Assembly (NCBI GenBank): GCA_900767675.1
Contig: CAAFZX010000044.1
Coordinates: 1-64,000, forward strand
From: an uncultured Collinsella sp.
GTDB taxonomy: Bacteria; Actinomycetota; Coriobacteriia; Coriobacteriales; Coriobacteriaceae
DNA length: 64,000 nucleotides
Reading direction: 5' to 3'
In this document: one piece after another, positions 36,525 to 46,500 of the stretch
Layout of the letters: each line of letters starts with the position of its first letter
Position numbering within the stretch: the first letter of the stretch is position 1
The notes under the pieces: generated by a model
Database searches by the model: none
Told to the model about the DNA's origin: nothing
The model's input: the letters and a program-made list of their open reading frames with translations, nothing else
Made by a program: the position numbers and the translations under genes

Positions 36525-38765
36525 TTAGTCAAACAGGCTCGGCATGTCGTTTTCCTTCATGAGGGCACCGGCAGAGGGGAGGCTCTGCGCGGTGAACTTC
36601 TCGGCCGAGACGCCGGCGCCAAGGATCTCTTCGGTTGTGCCGACGGTGGTGACCGAGCGGCCCTTCTTGGCCGTAAAGGCCTGGACACCCTGCGTGTTGG
36701 TAGTCGTCTTGGTCTTGAGCAGCGACGTGTTGAAGTTCATCAGGCGGTAGTCGCTCGAGACCAGCGCGATGTCGCGATCTTCCTTGAGCACCTGGGCATA
36801 CAGCAGCTTGCTGCCACCGTAGATGGCGTTCTTGAGGCGCTTGCGGTTGGTTTTGGTGACGTATCCAGAAAGCGCGACGCGCACCACGCGGCCGTTCTCA
36901 AAGACGAACAACACGTCGGCCTTGTAGTCCTCGGGGTCGATGACCCAGATGACACTCTCGTCGGGTTCCATCTCAAGATCGGTCGGCAGGTACGAGCCCA
37001 GCTGTGCCGACTTGGTATCCTCAAACGCCGCAACCTTGCACTTGTACACCTGGCTCTTGTTGGTAAAGACCAGCAATTCGTGGGTGTTGGAGGACGGAAA
37101 CTCGATAAAGGGTTTGTCGCCGTCCTTGTACTTGAGCGTGGTCGCCTTCTTGAGCACGCGGTCTGTCATCTTCTTAAGGTAGCCATCGCGCGAGAGCATG
37201 ATGGTGACCGGGTACTCCTCGACCTCGGGCTCCAAGCTTACTTCGATAACCTCATGGGGCTCAATCCTGCCCGTGCGGCGCGGCATCACGTACTTCTTGT
37301 TGACTGCGGCCAGCTCGTCGCTGATGACCTTCTTGATGTTCTCCTCGCTGGAGAGGATCTCCTCAAGCTCGGCAATCTCACCCTCTAGCTTGGCGATGTC
37401 CTTGGTGCGGTTGAGGATGTACTCCTCGTTGATGTTGCGGAGTTTAAGCTCGGCAACAAACTCGGCTTGGGTCTCGTCGATGTCGAAGCCGCGCATAAGG
37501 TTGGGCACGACCTCGGCTTCGAGCTTGGTACCGCGGATGATGGCGATGGCCTTGTCGATATCGAGCAGGATCGCCTCGAGGCCGTGCAGCAGGTGCAGGC
37601 GCTCGGACTTTTTGCCCAGGTCAAAGTTAATGCGGCGACGCGTGGACTCAATACGCCACTTGACCCACTCGTGCAGGATCTGGCGCACGCCCATAACGCG
37701 AGGGTAACCATCGACTAGCACGTTGAAGTTGCACGAGAACGAATCCTGCAGCGTGGTCGAGCGATAGAGCTTGGCCATGAGCTTGTCGGGGTCGACGCCA
37801 CGCTTAAGGTCGATGGCGATGCGCAGGCCCGAGAGGTCGGTCTCGTCGCGGATGTCGGCAATCTCCTTGACCTTGCCCTCTTTGGAGAGCTTGACGATGC
37901 GCTCGATGATGACATCGGTCTTGGTGGTGTAGGGAATCTCGTACACTTCGATGATGCGCTCTTCGGGAATCCAGCGCCAGCGGGAGCGAATCTGGAAGCT
38001 GCCAAGGCCGGTCTCGACGATCTTCTCCATCTCCTCGCGGCGGTAGATGATCTCGCCGCCGGTCGAGAAGTCGGGCATGGGCATGTACTCGAGCAGGTCG
38101 CAGTCGGGATCCTGCAGGTAGTGCATGGTGGCGGTGCAGACCTCGTTGAGGTTGAAACCGCAGATGTCGGACGCCATGGCGACGCCGATGCCCTTGTTGG
38201 CCGAGACGAGGATATTGGGGAACGTGGTGGGCAGCAGGCGCGGCTCCTTCATGGCGCCGTCGTAGCTGTCGACGAAGTCGACCGGGTCCTTGTCGATGTC
38301 CTTGAAGATCTCGGCGCTGATGGGGGAGAGCTTGGCCTCGGTATAACGTGAGGCGGCGTAGCTCAGGTCGCCCGAATAGTACTTGCCAAAGTTGCCCTTC
38401 GACTCCACGAAGGGGGCAAGCAGCGCTTCGTTGCCCGTCGCCAGACGCACCATCGTCTCGTAGATCGCGGCGTCACCGTGCGGGTTGAGCTTCATGGTCT
38501 GACCCACGATGTTGGCGCTCTTCTGGCGCTCGCCCTTGAGCAGACCCATCTTGTACATGGTGTAGAGCAGCTTGCGATGCGAGGGCTTAAAGCCGTCGAT
38601 CTCGGGGAATGCACGCGAGACATTGACGCTCATGGCGTAGGGCATGTAGTTGACCTCGAGCGTCTGCGTGATCGGCTGGTCGGTGACCTCGGAGTGCAGG
38701 CCGATGACGTTCTCGGCGTTGACTTGCTTTTTCTTTGGCTGGTTCTTCGTCTTCTTCTTTGCCAC
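36525..38765 (-). CDS. parC: Type IIA topoisomerase subunit A (topoisomerase IV-like)
   Basis: A 746-residue GyrA/ParC protein. The breakage-reunion domain (about residues 40-490) includes GFKPSHRKLLYTMYKMGL, NPHGDAAIYETMVRLA and the catalytic Tyr in AASRYTEAKLSP. The C-terminal beta-pinwheel follows, but I see no GyrA box (QRRGGKG), which favours decatenase (ParC) over gyrase. It follows its subunit B gene after 45 bases in one operon. It relaxes and unlinks chromosomes; quinolones target the Tyr region. Confidence 0.85.
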   Translation of the reverse strand: MAKKKTKNQPKKKQVNAENVIGLHSEVTDQPITQTLEVNYMPYAMSVNVSRAFPEIDGFKPSHRKLLYTMYKMGLLKGERQKSANIVGQTMKLNPHGDAAIYETMVRLATGNEALLAPFVESKGNFGKYYSGDLSYAASRYTEAKLSPISAEIFKDIDKDPVDFVDSYDGAMKEPRLLPTTFPNILVSANKGIGVAMASDICGFNLNEVCTATMHYLQDPDCDLLEYMPMPDFSTGGEIIYRREEMEKIVETGLGSFQIRSRWRWIPEERIIEVYEIPYTTKTDVIIERIVKLSKEGKVKEIADIRDETDLSGLRIAIDLKRGVDPDKLMAKLYRSTTLQDSFSCNFNVLVDGYPRVMGVRQILHEWVKWRIESTRRRINFDLGKKSERLHLLHGLEAILLDIDKAIAIIRGTKLEAEVVPNLMRGFDIDETQAEFVAELKLRNINEEYILNRTKDIAKLEGEIAELEEILSSEENIKKVISDELAAVNKKYVMPRRTGRIEPHEVIEVSLEPEVEEYPVTIMLSRDGYLKKMTDRVLKKATTLKYKDGDKPFIEFPSSNTHELLVFTNKSQVYKCKVAAFEDTKSAQLGSYLPTDLEMEPDESVIWVIDPEDYKADVLFVFENGRVVRVALSGYVTKTNRKRLKNAIYGGSKLLYAQVLKEDRDIALVSSDYRLMNFNTSLLKTKTTTNTQGVQAFTAKKGRSVTTVGTTEEILGAGVSAEKFTAQSLPSAGALMKENDMPSLFD

Positions 38766-38810
38766 GATTTCCTCTTGAACTTCTTATGGGCCGTCGTTAT
38801 CGATTTGCTG

Positions 38811-40808
38811 CTACTGCAGGTCCAGCTGGTCAAGGTATTCCTTGCCGTGTTCGGAGATATGGCGCTTGCGGCCTGCCTCGTCGTTGCCCAGCAAAAGGTT
38901 GAACATGGTCTCCATCTTGGTGACGTCCTCGGGCTCCACCTTGATCAGACGGCGCGTCTCGGGGTTCATGGTGGTGAGCCACATCATGTCCGGGTCGTTC
39001 TCACCAAGACCCTTGGAGCGGTTGATGGAGCATTTCTGGTCGCCGATCTCCTTAAGAATGCCGTTCTTCTCGAGCTCGGTGTAGGCAAAGTAGGTCTTCT
39101 CTTTGCAGTTGATCTCGTAGAGCGGCGACTCGGCGATATAGACGTAGCCCTCGTCGATAAGCGTGGGCACCAGGCGGTAGAGCATGGTGAGCACGAGCGT
39201 ACGGATGTGATAACCGTCGACGTCGGCGTCCGTACAGATGATGACTTTGTTCCAGTTGAGGTTGTCCTGGTCGAAGGCGCCGAGGTTCTTGATGCGCTTG
39301 TCTTTGATCTCCACACCGCAGCCCAGCACGCGCATGAGGTCCATGATGATGTCGGACTTAAAGATGCGCGGATAATCCTCCTTCAGGCAGTTGAGGATCT
39401 TGCCTCGGACGGGCATGACACCCTGGAACTCGGCATCGCGCGAGGTGCGAATGGCGCCTGCTGCCGAGTCGCCCTCTACGATGTAGACCTCGCGGCGGTC
39501 CTTGTCCTTGGAGCGGCAGTCGATGAACTTCTGCACACGGTTGGCCATGTCGGTCTTCTGCTGCAGGTTGGTCTTGATGCTCTGACGCGTCTTCTCGGCG
39601 TTCTCGCGCGAGCGCTTGTTGATGAGCACCTGTTCCATGATCTTGTTGGCGGCGTCTTTGTTCTCGATCAGGTAGGTCGAGAGGCGCTCCTTAAAGAAGG
39701 CCGTCATGGCCTGCTGGATAAAGCGGTTATTGATGGCCTTCTTGGTCTGGTTTTCGTAGGACGTCTGGGTGGAGAAGCAGTTGGTCACCAGCACCAGACA
39801 GTCCTGGACGTCCTGCCACTTAATGCCGCTCTCGTTTTTGTTGTACTTGCCTTGTTGCTTGATGTAGGCATCGATGGCGCTGGTCAGAGCGCTACGGGCC
39901 GCCTTCTCGGGTGAGCCGCCGTTCTCGAGCCACGATGAGTTGTGGTAGTACTCCTGCATCATGAAGGTGCGCGAGAAGCACATGCACGCGGTGATTTTTA
40001 CGTTGTAATCGGGCAGGTCCTCGCGATCGCGACCGCGACGGTCGGCCTCGATAAAGAAGGGCTCGGTAAGGTAGTCGGTACCGACCTTCTCGAGCACGTA
40101 GTCCTCGATGCCCTTGGGATAGCAAAAATCCTCTTCGGAAAACTCGCCATCGTCGCCCTCGATACGCAGGCGGAAGGTCACGTTAGCGTTGACCACGGCC
40201 TGACGGCGCATGGTTTCGCGATACCAATCGTGGGGAATGCTAATCGAGGTAAAGACCTCAAGATCGGGGCGCCACTTGATGGTGGTGCCGGTGCGGTTCT
40301 CGTCGCTGGGCTCAATCTCGAGCGCCTTCTTCTTGGCACCGACGACCTTGCCTTTTTTAAAGTGCAGGGAGTACTTGTTACCGTCACGCCAGACGGTGAC
40401 GTCCATGTACTCGGAAGCGTACTGGGTCGCGCAGGAGCCCAGGCCGTTGGTGCCGAGCGAGAAGTCGTAGTCGCCGCCCTGGTTGTTGTTATACTTGCCA
40501 CCGGCGTAGAGCTCGCAGAAGACGAGCTCCCAGTTAAAGCGCTTCTCGGAAGGGTTCCAGTCGAGCGGGCAGCCACGGCCATTGTCCTCTACCTGGATAG
40601 AGCCATCGCGAAAGGCGGTAAGGGTGATGAGCTTGCCGTAGCCCTGGCGCGCCTCGTCAACGGCGTTGGACAGGATCTCGAAGGCGGCATGCGCGCAACC
40701 GTCGAGCCCGTCCGAGCCAAAGATGACGGCGGGGCGTAGGCGTACGCGTTCCTCGTCCTTGAGCTGACGAATACTGTCGTTGCCATAGTTTGCGGTGTTT
40801 TTTGCCAT
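38811..40808 (-). CDS. parE: Type IIA topoisomerase subunit B (topoisomerase IV-like)
   Basis: A 665-residue GyrB/ParE protein. The GHKL ATPase region has EILSNAVDEARQG (Bergerat motif N), VEDNGRGCPLD and SLGTNGLGSCATQYAS. The transducer is followed by the TOPRIM domain with EGDSAAGAI, PVRGKILN and TDADVDGYHIRTL. The C-terminal KGLGENDPDMMW segment is also conserved. The protein is partner of the downstream subunit A. A second pair (gyrase) is expected elsewhere in the genome. Confidence 0.87.
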   Translation of the reverse strand: MAKNTANYGNDSIRQLKDEERVRLRPAVIFGSDGLDGCAHAAFEILSNAVDEARQGYGKLITLTAFRDGSIQVEDNGRGCPLDWNPSEKRFNWELVFCELYAGGKYNNNQGGDYDFSLGTNGLGSCATQYASEYMDVTVWRDGNKYSLHFKKGKVVGAKKKALEIEPSDENRTGTTIKWRPDLEVFTSISIPHDWYRETMRRQAVVNANVTFRLRIEGDDGEFSEEDFCYPKGIEDYVLEKVGTDYLTEPFFIEADRRGRDREDLPDYNVKITACMCFSRTFMMQEYYHNSSWLENGGSPEKAARSALTSAIDAYIKQQGKYNKNESGIKWQDVQDCLVLVTNCFSTQTSYENQTKKAINNRFIQQAMTAFFKERLSTYLIENKDAANKIMEQVLINKRSRENAEKTRQSIKTNLQQKTDMANRVQKFIDCRSKDKDRREVYIVEGDSAAGAIRTSRDAEFQGVMPVRGKILNCLKEDYPRIFKSDIIMDLMRVLGCGVEIKDKRIKNLGAFDQDNLNWNKVIICTDADVDGYHIRTLVLTMLYRLVPTLIDEGYVYIAESPLYEINCKEKTYFAYTELEKNGILKEIGDQKCSINRSKGLGENDPDMMWLTTMNPETRRLIKVEPEDVTKMETMFNLLLGNDEAGRKRHISEHGKEYLDQLDLQ

Positions 40809-40961
40809 GCTCGCTCTCTTGGTACTTCCTCTTGTGCATTTAAGTCGTATAGATAGTCAAGGTAGCATAGCCAAGCCCGTGGGCGATTCCAACCAACACG
40901 AAATCCATCGAACAATCGTTCGATTAGATAAAGAATGCTTGGAATGCGGGAGGGGCCTGTC

Positions 40962-42344
40962 CTATCCAAACATCTGCGGTAGGTCGATGAAGACGGTTCG
41001 ATCGCTTTCGCCAGCTTCGAAGCCCGAACGGGAGAAGAATCCATAGCGATGGCACTTGAGCCCCGTTGCCTCGACTTGGATGATTTCCTCGTCGACCATT
41101 TTTTGCGTGACGGGGGATTTGCGGAACTTTGCTTCGTAGAATGCGTAACCCTCGGGGTCTTGCGTTACCACATCGAACTCGCCGCTCGTCTTGTTTGCGG
41201 GATCGTCGTACCAGTACTTGCCTATGGCGTCGAAAGCCGGTTCGATCTTGCCGGTCCTGTTCTGCCGCACGAGGTATTGACGGCAGACCTCCTCGAACAT
41301 ATGAGGAACGTAGTTTTCCTCGAAGTCTTGGGAGACGTGACGATCATAGAAGACTTCCGGGTCGAGCAGCTGACGCGCCGAGGCATTGCGGAAAACATAG
41401 CGATAGTAAAAGAGCGAAAGCGGATCCACTACAAAGTAGCCGGACTTACGCTTGTTCGTAGGGTCGTTGATGGGTGCACGCTTTTGGACGATTTCGAGTG
41501 ACATGAGCTTGTCGAGCACGTCTGCCATGGCCGGACCGCTCGAGACGTGCGACTGTGCCAGCACGTCCCCCCAACGGGAGTAACCTTGTGCGAGAGCCCC
41601 GAAAACTTCGTTGGCGTTGGTCATCTTCGAGATCTCGGCGTTGAGATAGGACGGCACCTCGCTTTCTAAGCGGGCGCCAGGTTCCGTGACGAGCTCGATG
41701 ATGTTGTCGCGTACGCTTTGGGATTGATCGATGAGGCGATTGTAAAAGGGGATGCCGCCAAAAACGCTATAGAGCCGCACCTTGTCCTCGGGCGAGAACG
41801 CGGGATAGAACTTCGCAGCGTCAAAGTAATCCATGGGCTTAAGCTCAAGCGCGAGATCAATTCGCCCGTAGAGGGGGCTTTCATGCTCGATGAGGGATTT
41901 CATAATCTCAACGTAGGAGCCGCACAGGACAATGTTTAAACGTGAGTCTTCCCTGTGAGCGTCGATTGAGGTCTGAAGAATGCTGTCTAAGCCCTTAACC
42001 GCATCTCTCAAGTAGGGGTATTCGTCGAGAACGAGGGTAATGTTCTTGTCTTTGGCTTGGGCAAACAGAAATTCGATGAGCTCGCGGATGCCTGTGAAGG
42101 CGAGCGGAGGAAAGCTCAGCGTTTCAGCAACAAGGGCGGACAGACTCTCGAGGTTGTCTGCCTCGGAGGTTTGGCGGCACTCGTAATAGACCGTTGCGAC
42201 GTCCGACAAATCGGTTAGCGCCTGCTTGATGAGCTCACTTTTTCCGACGCGACGCCTGCCGTAAATGAGAACATTGCGCTGCTCAGGTGCTTTGAGCGTT
42301 TTCTTAATACGGGCGAGTTCACGCTCCCTGCCAATGAATTCCAC
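40962..42344 (-). CDS. ATPase with C-terminal DUF234 nuclease-like domain
   Basis: A 460-residue protein. The N-terminal AAA-type domain (about residues 1-220) has Walker A YGRRRVGKSEL (near 30-39), Walker B ITLVLDEYPYL and the sensor LCGSYVEIM. A winged-helix linker follows. The C-terminal DUF234 region has FEEVCRQYL, GEFDVVTQDPEGYAFYEAKFRKSP, a PD-(D/E)xK-like E-V-K pattern. Start is GTG 42344. Such archaeal-type ATPases are common accessory genes of unknown role. Its promoter holds a cluster of ACTCGG/CCGAGT dyads (42346-42448). Confidence 0.85.
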   Translation of the reverse strand: MEFIGRERELARIKKTLKAPEQRNVLIYGRRRVGKSELIKQALTDLSDVATVYYECRQTSEADNLESLSALVAETLSFPPLAFTGIRELIEFLFAQAKDKNITLVLDEYPYLRDAVKGLDSILQTSIDAHREDSRLNIVLCGSYVEIMKSLIEHESPLYGRIDLALELKPMDYFDAAKFYPAFSPEDKVRLYSVFGGIPFYNRLIDQSQSVRDNIIELVTEPGARLESEVPSYLNAEISKMTNANEVFGALAQGYSRWGDVLAQSHVSSGPAMADVLDKLMSLEIVQKRAPINDPTNKRKSGYFVVDPLSLFYYRYVFRNASARQLLDPEVFYDRHVSQDFEENYVPHMFEEVCRQYLVRQNRTGKIEPAFDAIGKYWYDDPANKTSGEFDVVTQDPEGYAFYEAKFRKSPVTQKMVDEEIIQVEATGLKCHRYGFFSRSGFEAGESDRTVFIDLPQMFG

Positions 42345-42345
42345 T

Positions 42346-42448
42346 TACTCGGTTCCTTCCGACTCGGTTTTGTCCGAGTTAATTGTATCGCATGAATCAG
42401 TTTATGCTCGAGTTTACTCGGACAAAACCGAGTCGGTTCTGTCCGAGT
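42346..42448. repeat. Cluster of ACTCGG-N6-CCGAGT dyads
   Basis: ACTCGG-TTTTGT-CCGAGT at 42362-42379, ACTCGG-ACAAAA-CCGAGT at 42416-42433 and AGTCGG-TTCTGT-CCGAGT at 42431-42448 are near-identical dyads. A degenerate fourth (ACTCGGTTCCTTCCGACTCGG) overlaps the start codon of the DUF234 ATPase. The first and second are also inverted copies of each other. They probably bind one dimeric regulator and repress the ATPase gene. Confidence 0.7.
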
Positions 42449-42600
42449 AAGTTTGAATAGTGAACCGAAGTTGTAATGTCCGCATGGCGATGACGAACAT
42501 GGTTTTCATAATGACAGATATAGTTGACATCTTCTGATGGATGCAATATATTTCTGTCATGTTGCAACGGATATCTGTCCATTACTACGAAAGGAACTCC

Positions 42601-42831
42601 ATGCCGGGCAAAAAGAACCTCCGCATGAAGGCGGCGCGCGCGGCGGCTGGCCTTTCGCAAGCTGACTTGGCCGAGGCCGTGGGCGTTACGCGCCAGACCA
42701 TCGGCCTGATCGAGGCGGGCGGCTACAACCCCACGCTCAATTTGTGCGCGGCAATCTGTAAAGCGCTACGCGTTACGTTGAACGACTTGTTTTGGGAAGA
42801 CGAGAGCGACGTCGACCCTGACGCTCTTTAG
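42601..42831 (+). CDS. XRE-family regulator
   Basis: This 76-residue protein is almost entirely an HTH_3 domain: MKAARAAAGLSQADLAEAVGVTRQTIGLIEAGGYNPTLNLCAAICKALRVTLNDLFWE. ATG 42601 has AAAGGA upstream; a longer frame is rejected. It is 9 bases from a membrane-protein gene; small XRE proteins paired with a four-helix membrane protein are frequent in Actinobacteria and Firmicutes. Confidence 0.87.
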   Translation: MPGKKNLRMKAARAAAGLSQADLAEAVGVTRQTIGLIEAGGYNPTLNLCAAICKALRVTLNDLFWEDESDVDPDAL

Positions 42832-42840
42832 GAGTTCGCT

Positions 42841-43425
42841 ATGAAATTTGAAGATTTAAAACTCGTGCAAAAGTGGCGTGAATATGCCGGCCCAAAGGAT
42901 GAGCGCCTGGAGGCTGAGAGCGCGAAGATCTACAAGATTGGTTTCGTGCTGCTTTCGTTTGGCATGTTGATGATCTTTTTCTACCAGTTTATAGCTCGAC
43001 AGGTTGCGTGGGTTCACAGCGACGCCAGTGAAATGCCGCATGGCTTTGCAACGCCGTTCGAGGCAGCCATGTATTTGTGGCTTGTTCTCGTGATGTTGAT
43101 TTGCGCAGGACTGCAAACGCGGAAGGGCTATGTCGATACCAATCGTTTTGGGCAAACCGAGCATCTTCCTGTTGGATATTTCCTGCTTATCAGCGGCCTT
43201 AGCGGCGCCGCGTTCGCGCTTGTTATTGCCGCAATGCGCTGTATCGCTGAGGCGCAGATCGTACCGCTCGAAAGCGTCTTTTGGTTGGCGAACCTGGCCA
43301 CGGGCGTGTTCTGCGGTGCGACGATTTTCGCGGCCACGTTTGCTGTCCTGTGCGCAACGTTTTTCACGGCGAAAAGACGCCGTGCCAAGCTCGAGGCAGA
43401 ACTCGACTCCTCTGATGACATCTAA
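42841..43425 (+). CDS. Four-helix membrane protein paired with XRE regulator
   Basis: A 194-residue protein with four hydrophobic helices at about residues 33-52, 75-95, 118-140 and 148-175, and charged cytoplasmic ends (KDERLEAESAKIYK, KRRRAKLEAELDSSDDI). I do not assign a family name with confidence. Such partners of XRE genes are thought to modulate or be controlled by the regulator. Confidence 0.8.
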   Translation: MKFEDLKLVQKWREYAGPKDERLEAESAKIYKIGFVLLSFGMLMIFFYQFIARQVAWVHSDASEMPHGFATPFEAAMYLWLVLVMLICAGLQTRKGYVDTNRFGQTEHLPVGYFLLISGLSGAAFALVIAAMRCIAEAQIVPLESVFWLANLATGVFCGATIFAATFAVLCATFFTAKRRRAKLEAELDSSDDI

Positions 43426-43430
43426 TGCGT

Positions 43431-43466
43431 AATGGGCTGGCTCTGGGTATCCAGAACCAGCCCATT
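43431..43466 (+). terminator. Terminator of the XRE/membrane pair
   Basis: AATGGGCTGG-C-TCTGG pairs with CCAGA-A-CCAGCCCATT around GTAT, directly after the stop codon. It probably also serves the convergent surface-protein gene. Confidence 0.8.
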
Positions 43467-43514
43467 TGATGTTCGATGAGCCGAGTCGGCGTCTCTCACA
43501 AAAGTAACTAGGAG

Positions 43515-46500
43515 CTAGCGAGGCCTATCCGAATTGGCCTCATTGGCGGTGTCGGCTTCGAGTGCCGTGCGGCGGGCGCTGTAGGCGACAAGGCCGGCAC
43601 CAGCCGCGGCGAGTGCTGCTGCGGCTGCGGTTAGGGGGACGTTGGCATCGCCCGTGCCCGCAAGCGCGCCCGCTTTTCCGGAGCGCTTGTTATTGCCGTG
43701 ATCCTTGCCGCTGCCAGAGCCACTGCCGCCACCTGAGCTGCTTCCGCCGGAGCCAGCTCCACTCGTGCCGCCATCGCCGTCGACCGTCATCGGGGCGTCG
43801 TGAAGTCCTGTCGTATCCGCGCTGTCGCATACGTCGACCTGAACCTCCGAGCGTTCGCATGACGCGTCGGGCACATGAAGCTCGTGCAGTACGGCACCCA
43901 GCGCCGAGTTCGCGCCCGGTCGAATTTCCTCGAGCGTTACGGGGTCGAGCGCCACCAGATTACGCGCCTTCGCATACAGCGTTACGCGTTTGCCCACTTC
44001 GTCGCTCCAACTCTCGGGAATGGCGAAGCTCATGCGGAACTGTGCCGTGCTACCCGGTGCCAGCACGGCGTTACCGTTGTCGGCTACCAGCGGGTGCGTT
44101 GCAAAACGTGCGCCCAGCGTCTCGAGTGCATATTTCACGCGTGCCATATCGTTGTCCGAAGCGTCCTCGGCAAGCTCTGGATCGTAGATCGAAGCCATAC
44201 GTGCGCTCACTCCGAATCCGATGGATGCGCTGGAGAACGGCTGGCTGGAGCCCTCTCGGTACAGATCGATCGTTCCGGCGGTCAGCAAGGTGTTGCCGTC
44301 GTTTCGCACCGTGACCATGAAGGATTCGCCTGCCGCTCCGGGCACCACCGCGCCCGAGGTAGCGACCGCGCCCGTCGGAGTGGCACACGCCACCAAGGGC
44401 ACTTCGATGCCGTGCAGCTCTGCCTCGCTCTTTTCCGCGCTCACAATGTGCGTGGCGAGCGCGGAGAGCATGCCTCCCGACGTCAAAAATGTCGTTATCT
44501 GATCGACGGGATGGTCCAGCTCGCACATCACGAACGGCTCTGTGAACAGATCGCCTGCCAAGGTGCTGGCGAAGATGCGGAAGTGCTTGCCCATCACTGC
44601 TACTGGGTTGCCTTCTTCGTCGTAGGTTTGTCCCACCTTGCCATCGGTGTTCTCTACATAGAGCACGCACCTGCCGTTGTTGCTTACGCTAAACGATGCC
44701 GGGCCACAGCCTGCGGCGCCCACGGGCTGCGTTGCAAATGCCGATGCTCCTCGCGTCCAAGTAATATGCTGCAGTTGCTCGTTGACGGTTGCCAAAAAGC
44801 CCGTGTGCTGCGGCCACGGCACCGCGTGGGGTACTGTGGCATCTGGCGACATAACGCCCCAACCCGCGATGGACTGGCCGATCACGGCGTACGACGCGCA
44901 GCCACAACCGTCTGTGGTCTCGTATGCAACGGGCACCACCATTTTGCCGTTGATATTCTCGGGCGCACCCAGCTCGATGCTCGACGGTGCTTGCGGAAAG
45001 CGGAGAACTTGACGGAACGTCAGGCTATCGCCCGAAACGTCCGACCACAGGGTAAAGCACTCCAGCGCAACCTCAGCCTCGCTGCCGAGCGCCTTTTCTG
45101 CGGTGGTTCCGCGGCGGTGGAGGTAGGCACCCGACAGGCGCCCGTCGACCAGCGTCTTGCCCACCGTGATACGCGGGCACTGCAGGCAATGGCAGCCATC
45201 CTCCTGAAGGCGGCCGCGCGAGATGCTGCGCCACGACGTGTGCGACATCACGCGAACTCCGTCGTTGCTTATGCGCAGGCGCACAACGGACAGTATGCCG
45301 GCTGTGCTTGCCGTATCGAAAAGGGTGTTGTCGCCGTCAGGGCGCTCGCCCGAGACCAGCAGCACGTAAGCGTCCTGGTTTTCTCTTCCGTCCGTATATT
45401 CCACTACGTCGAAGTCGTAATCGAATATGCCGTCGCGCTCCACGTCGCCCTCGCCAAACCCAAGGGGAAAGTCCACGGGCATGGGGGCAGACCACGTGCC
45501 GTTTGCCTTTGTGTGCACCACCAGGCGCGAGCGGCCATTGTCGCCGTAGCGCACCGAGGCGATACGGAACAAGCACTCCACGCCGGCAATCACCGTTAGC
45601 TTCATGTGGGCTTCGCTGAGCACGCCAGCAAACAGCACGTTGTCGCTCGAGGGCTTGATGCCGCCACGCTCGTCCTCCGATACACCAGCAGAATTGGCGT
45701 TGGGGTCCGCAGCGGCGTTCGTTGACTGACCGATGTAGGTGTACTCATACATCGGTGCGGCATTTTCGTCGTTCTCCATCAGCGCGTGGACGAAATGATC
45801 GACCTGTCCCGTGTCGTCGCTCTCCGCGTTCGCCTCGAGCTCAATGCGCGTGACCGCTTGATCCCAATCACGTACGGTAGGCGCGATGTTTATCGCGGCG
45901 GCTGCAACCTCGGCGCGTGCGAGCAGCTCGGCGTTGGTGACGATGGTGGCCGATGCGATAAACTGCGGCACACCACCTGCCTCGGCGTTGCCGGCCGAGC
46001 CGAAGCAGGCATCCAGCGTATAAGGCGTATCTCCACCCAATGCCAGCTCAGAGCGTTGGAGCACATACTGGTCGCCATTGTTCACCGACATATTCCACGA
46101 ATCGATGAGTGTGGGCCACGACCCCGACCAAGCCTTGGTGGTCCACTTGAACATTACGAACTGGAGTATCACATCGACATCGACGTCTGCACCTACGCGC
46201 AGCCGCGGAAGCTGGTGTCCATCTGCCTTCTCGTACCCAATGAACAGCGTGAGGGATGCGGCGCCGCGCACGGCAGACGAAGCGACGCCTGCAACGCCGG
46301 CGCCAAAGGTGACGGCAAGCCCGATCTGGATGGTGAACGAGCCCGACGTGTTTGAATAGTCGAGCGAAATGTTTTTAAAAAACGCCGCGCCGCTGCCGTG
46401 CGTGTGGGCACCCACAGCGAGCGCCAGCTTCGCCAGCACCCAAGGGTTGACGTTTAGGAAAAATGGCACCGGTCCTAGGGTAAACTGCTCGGTCCAATTG

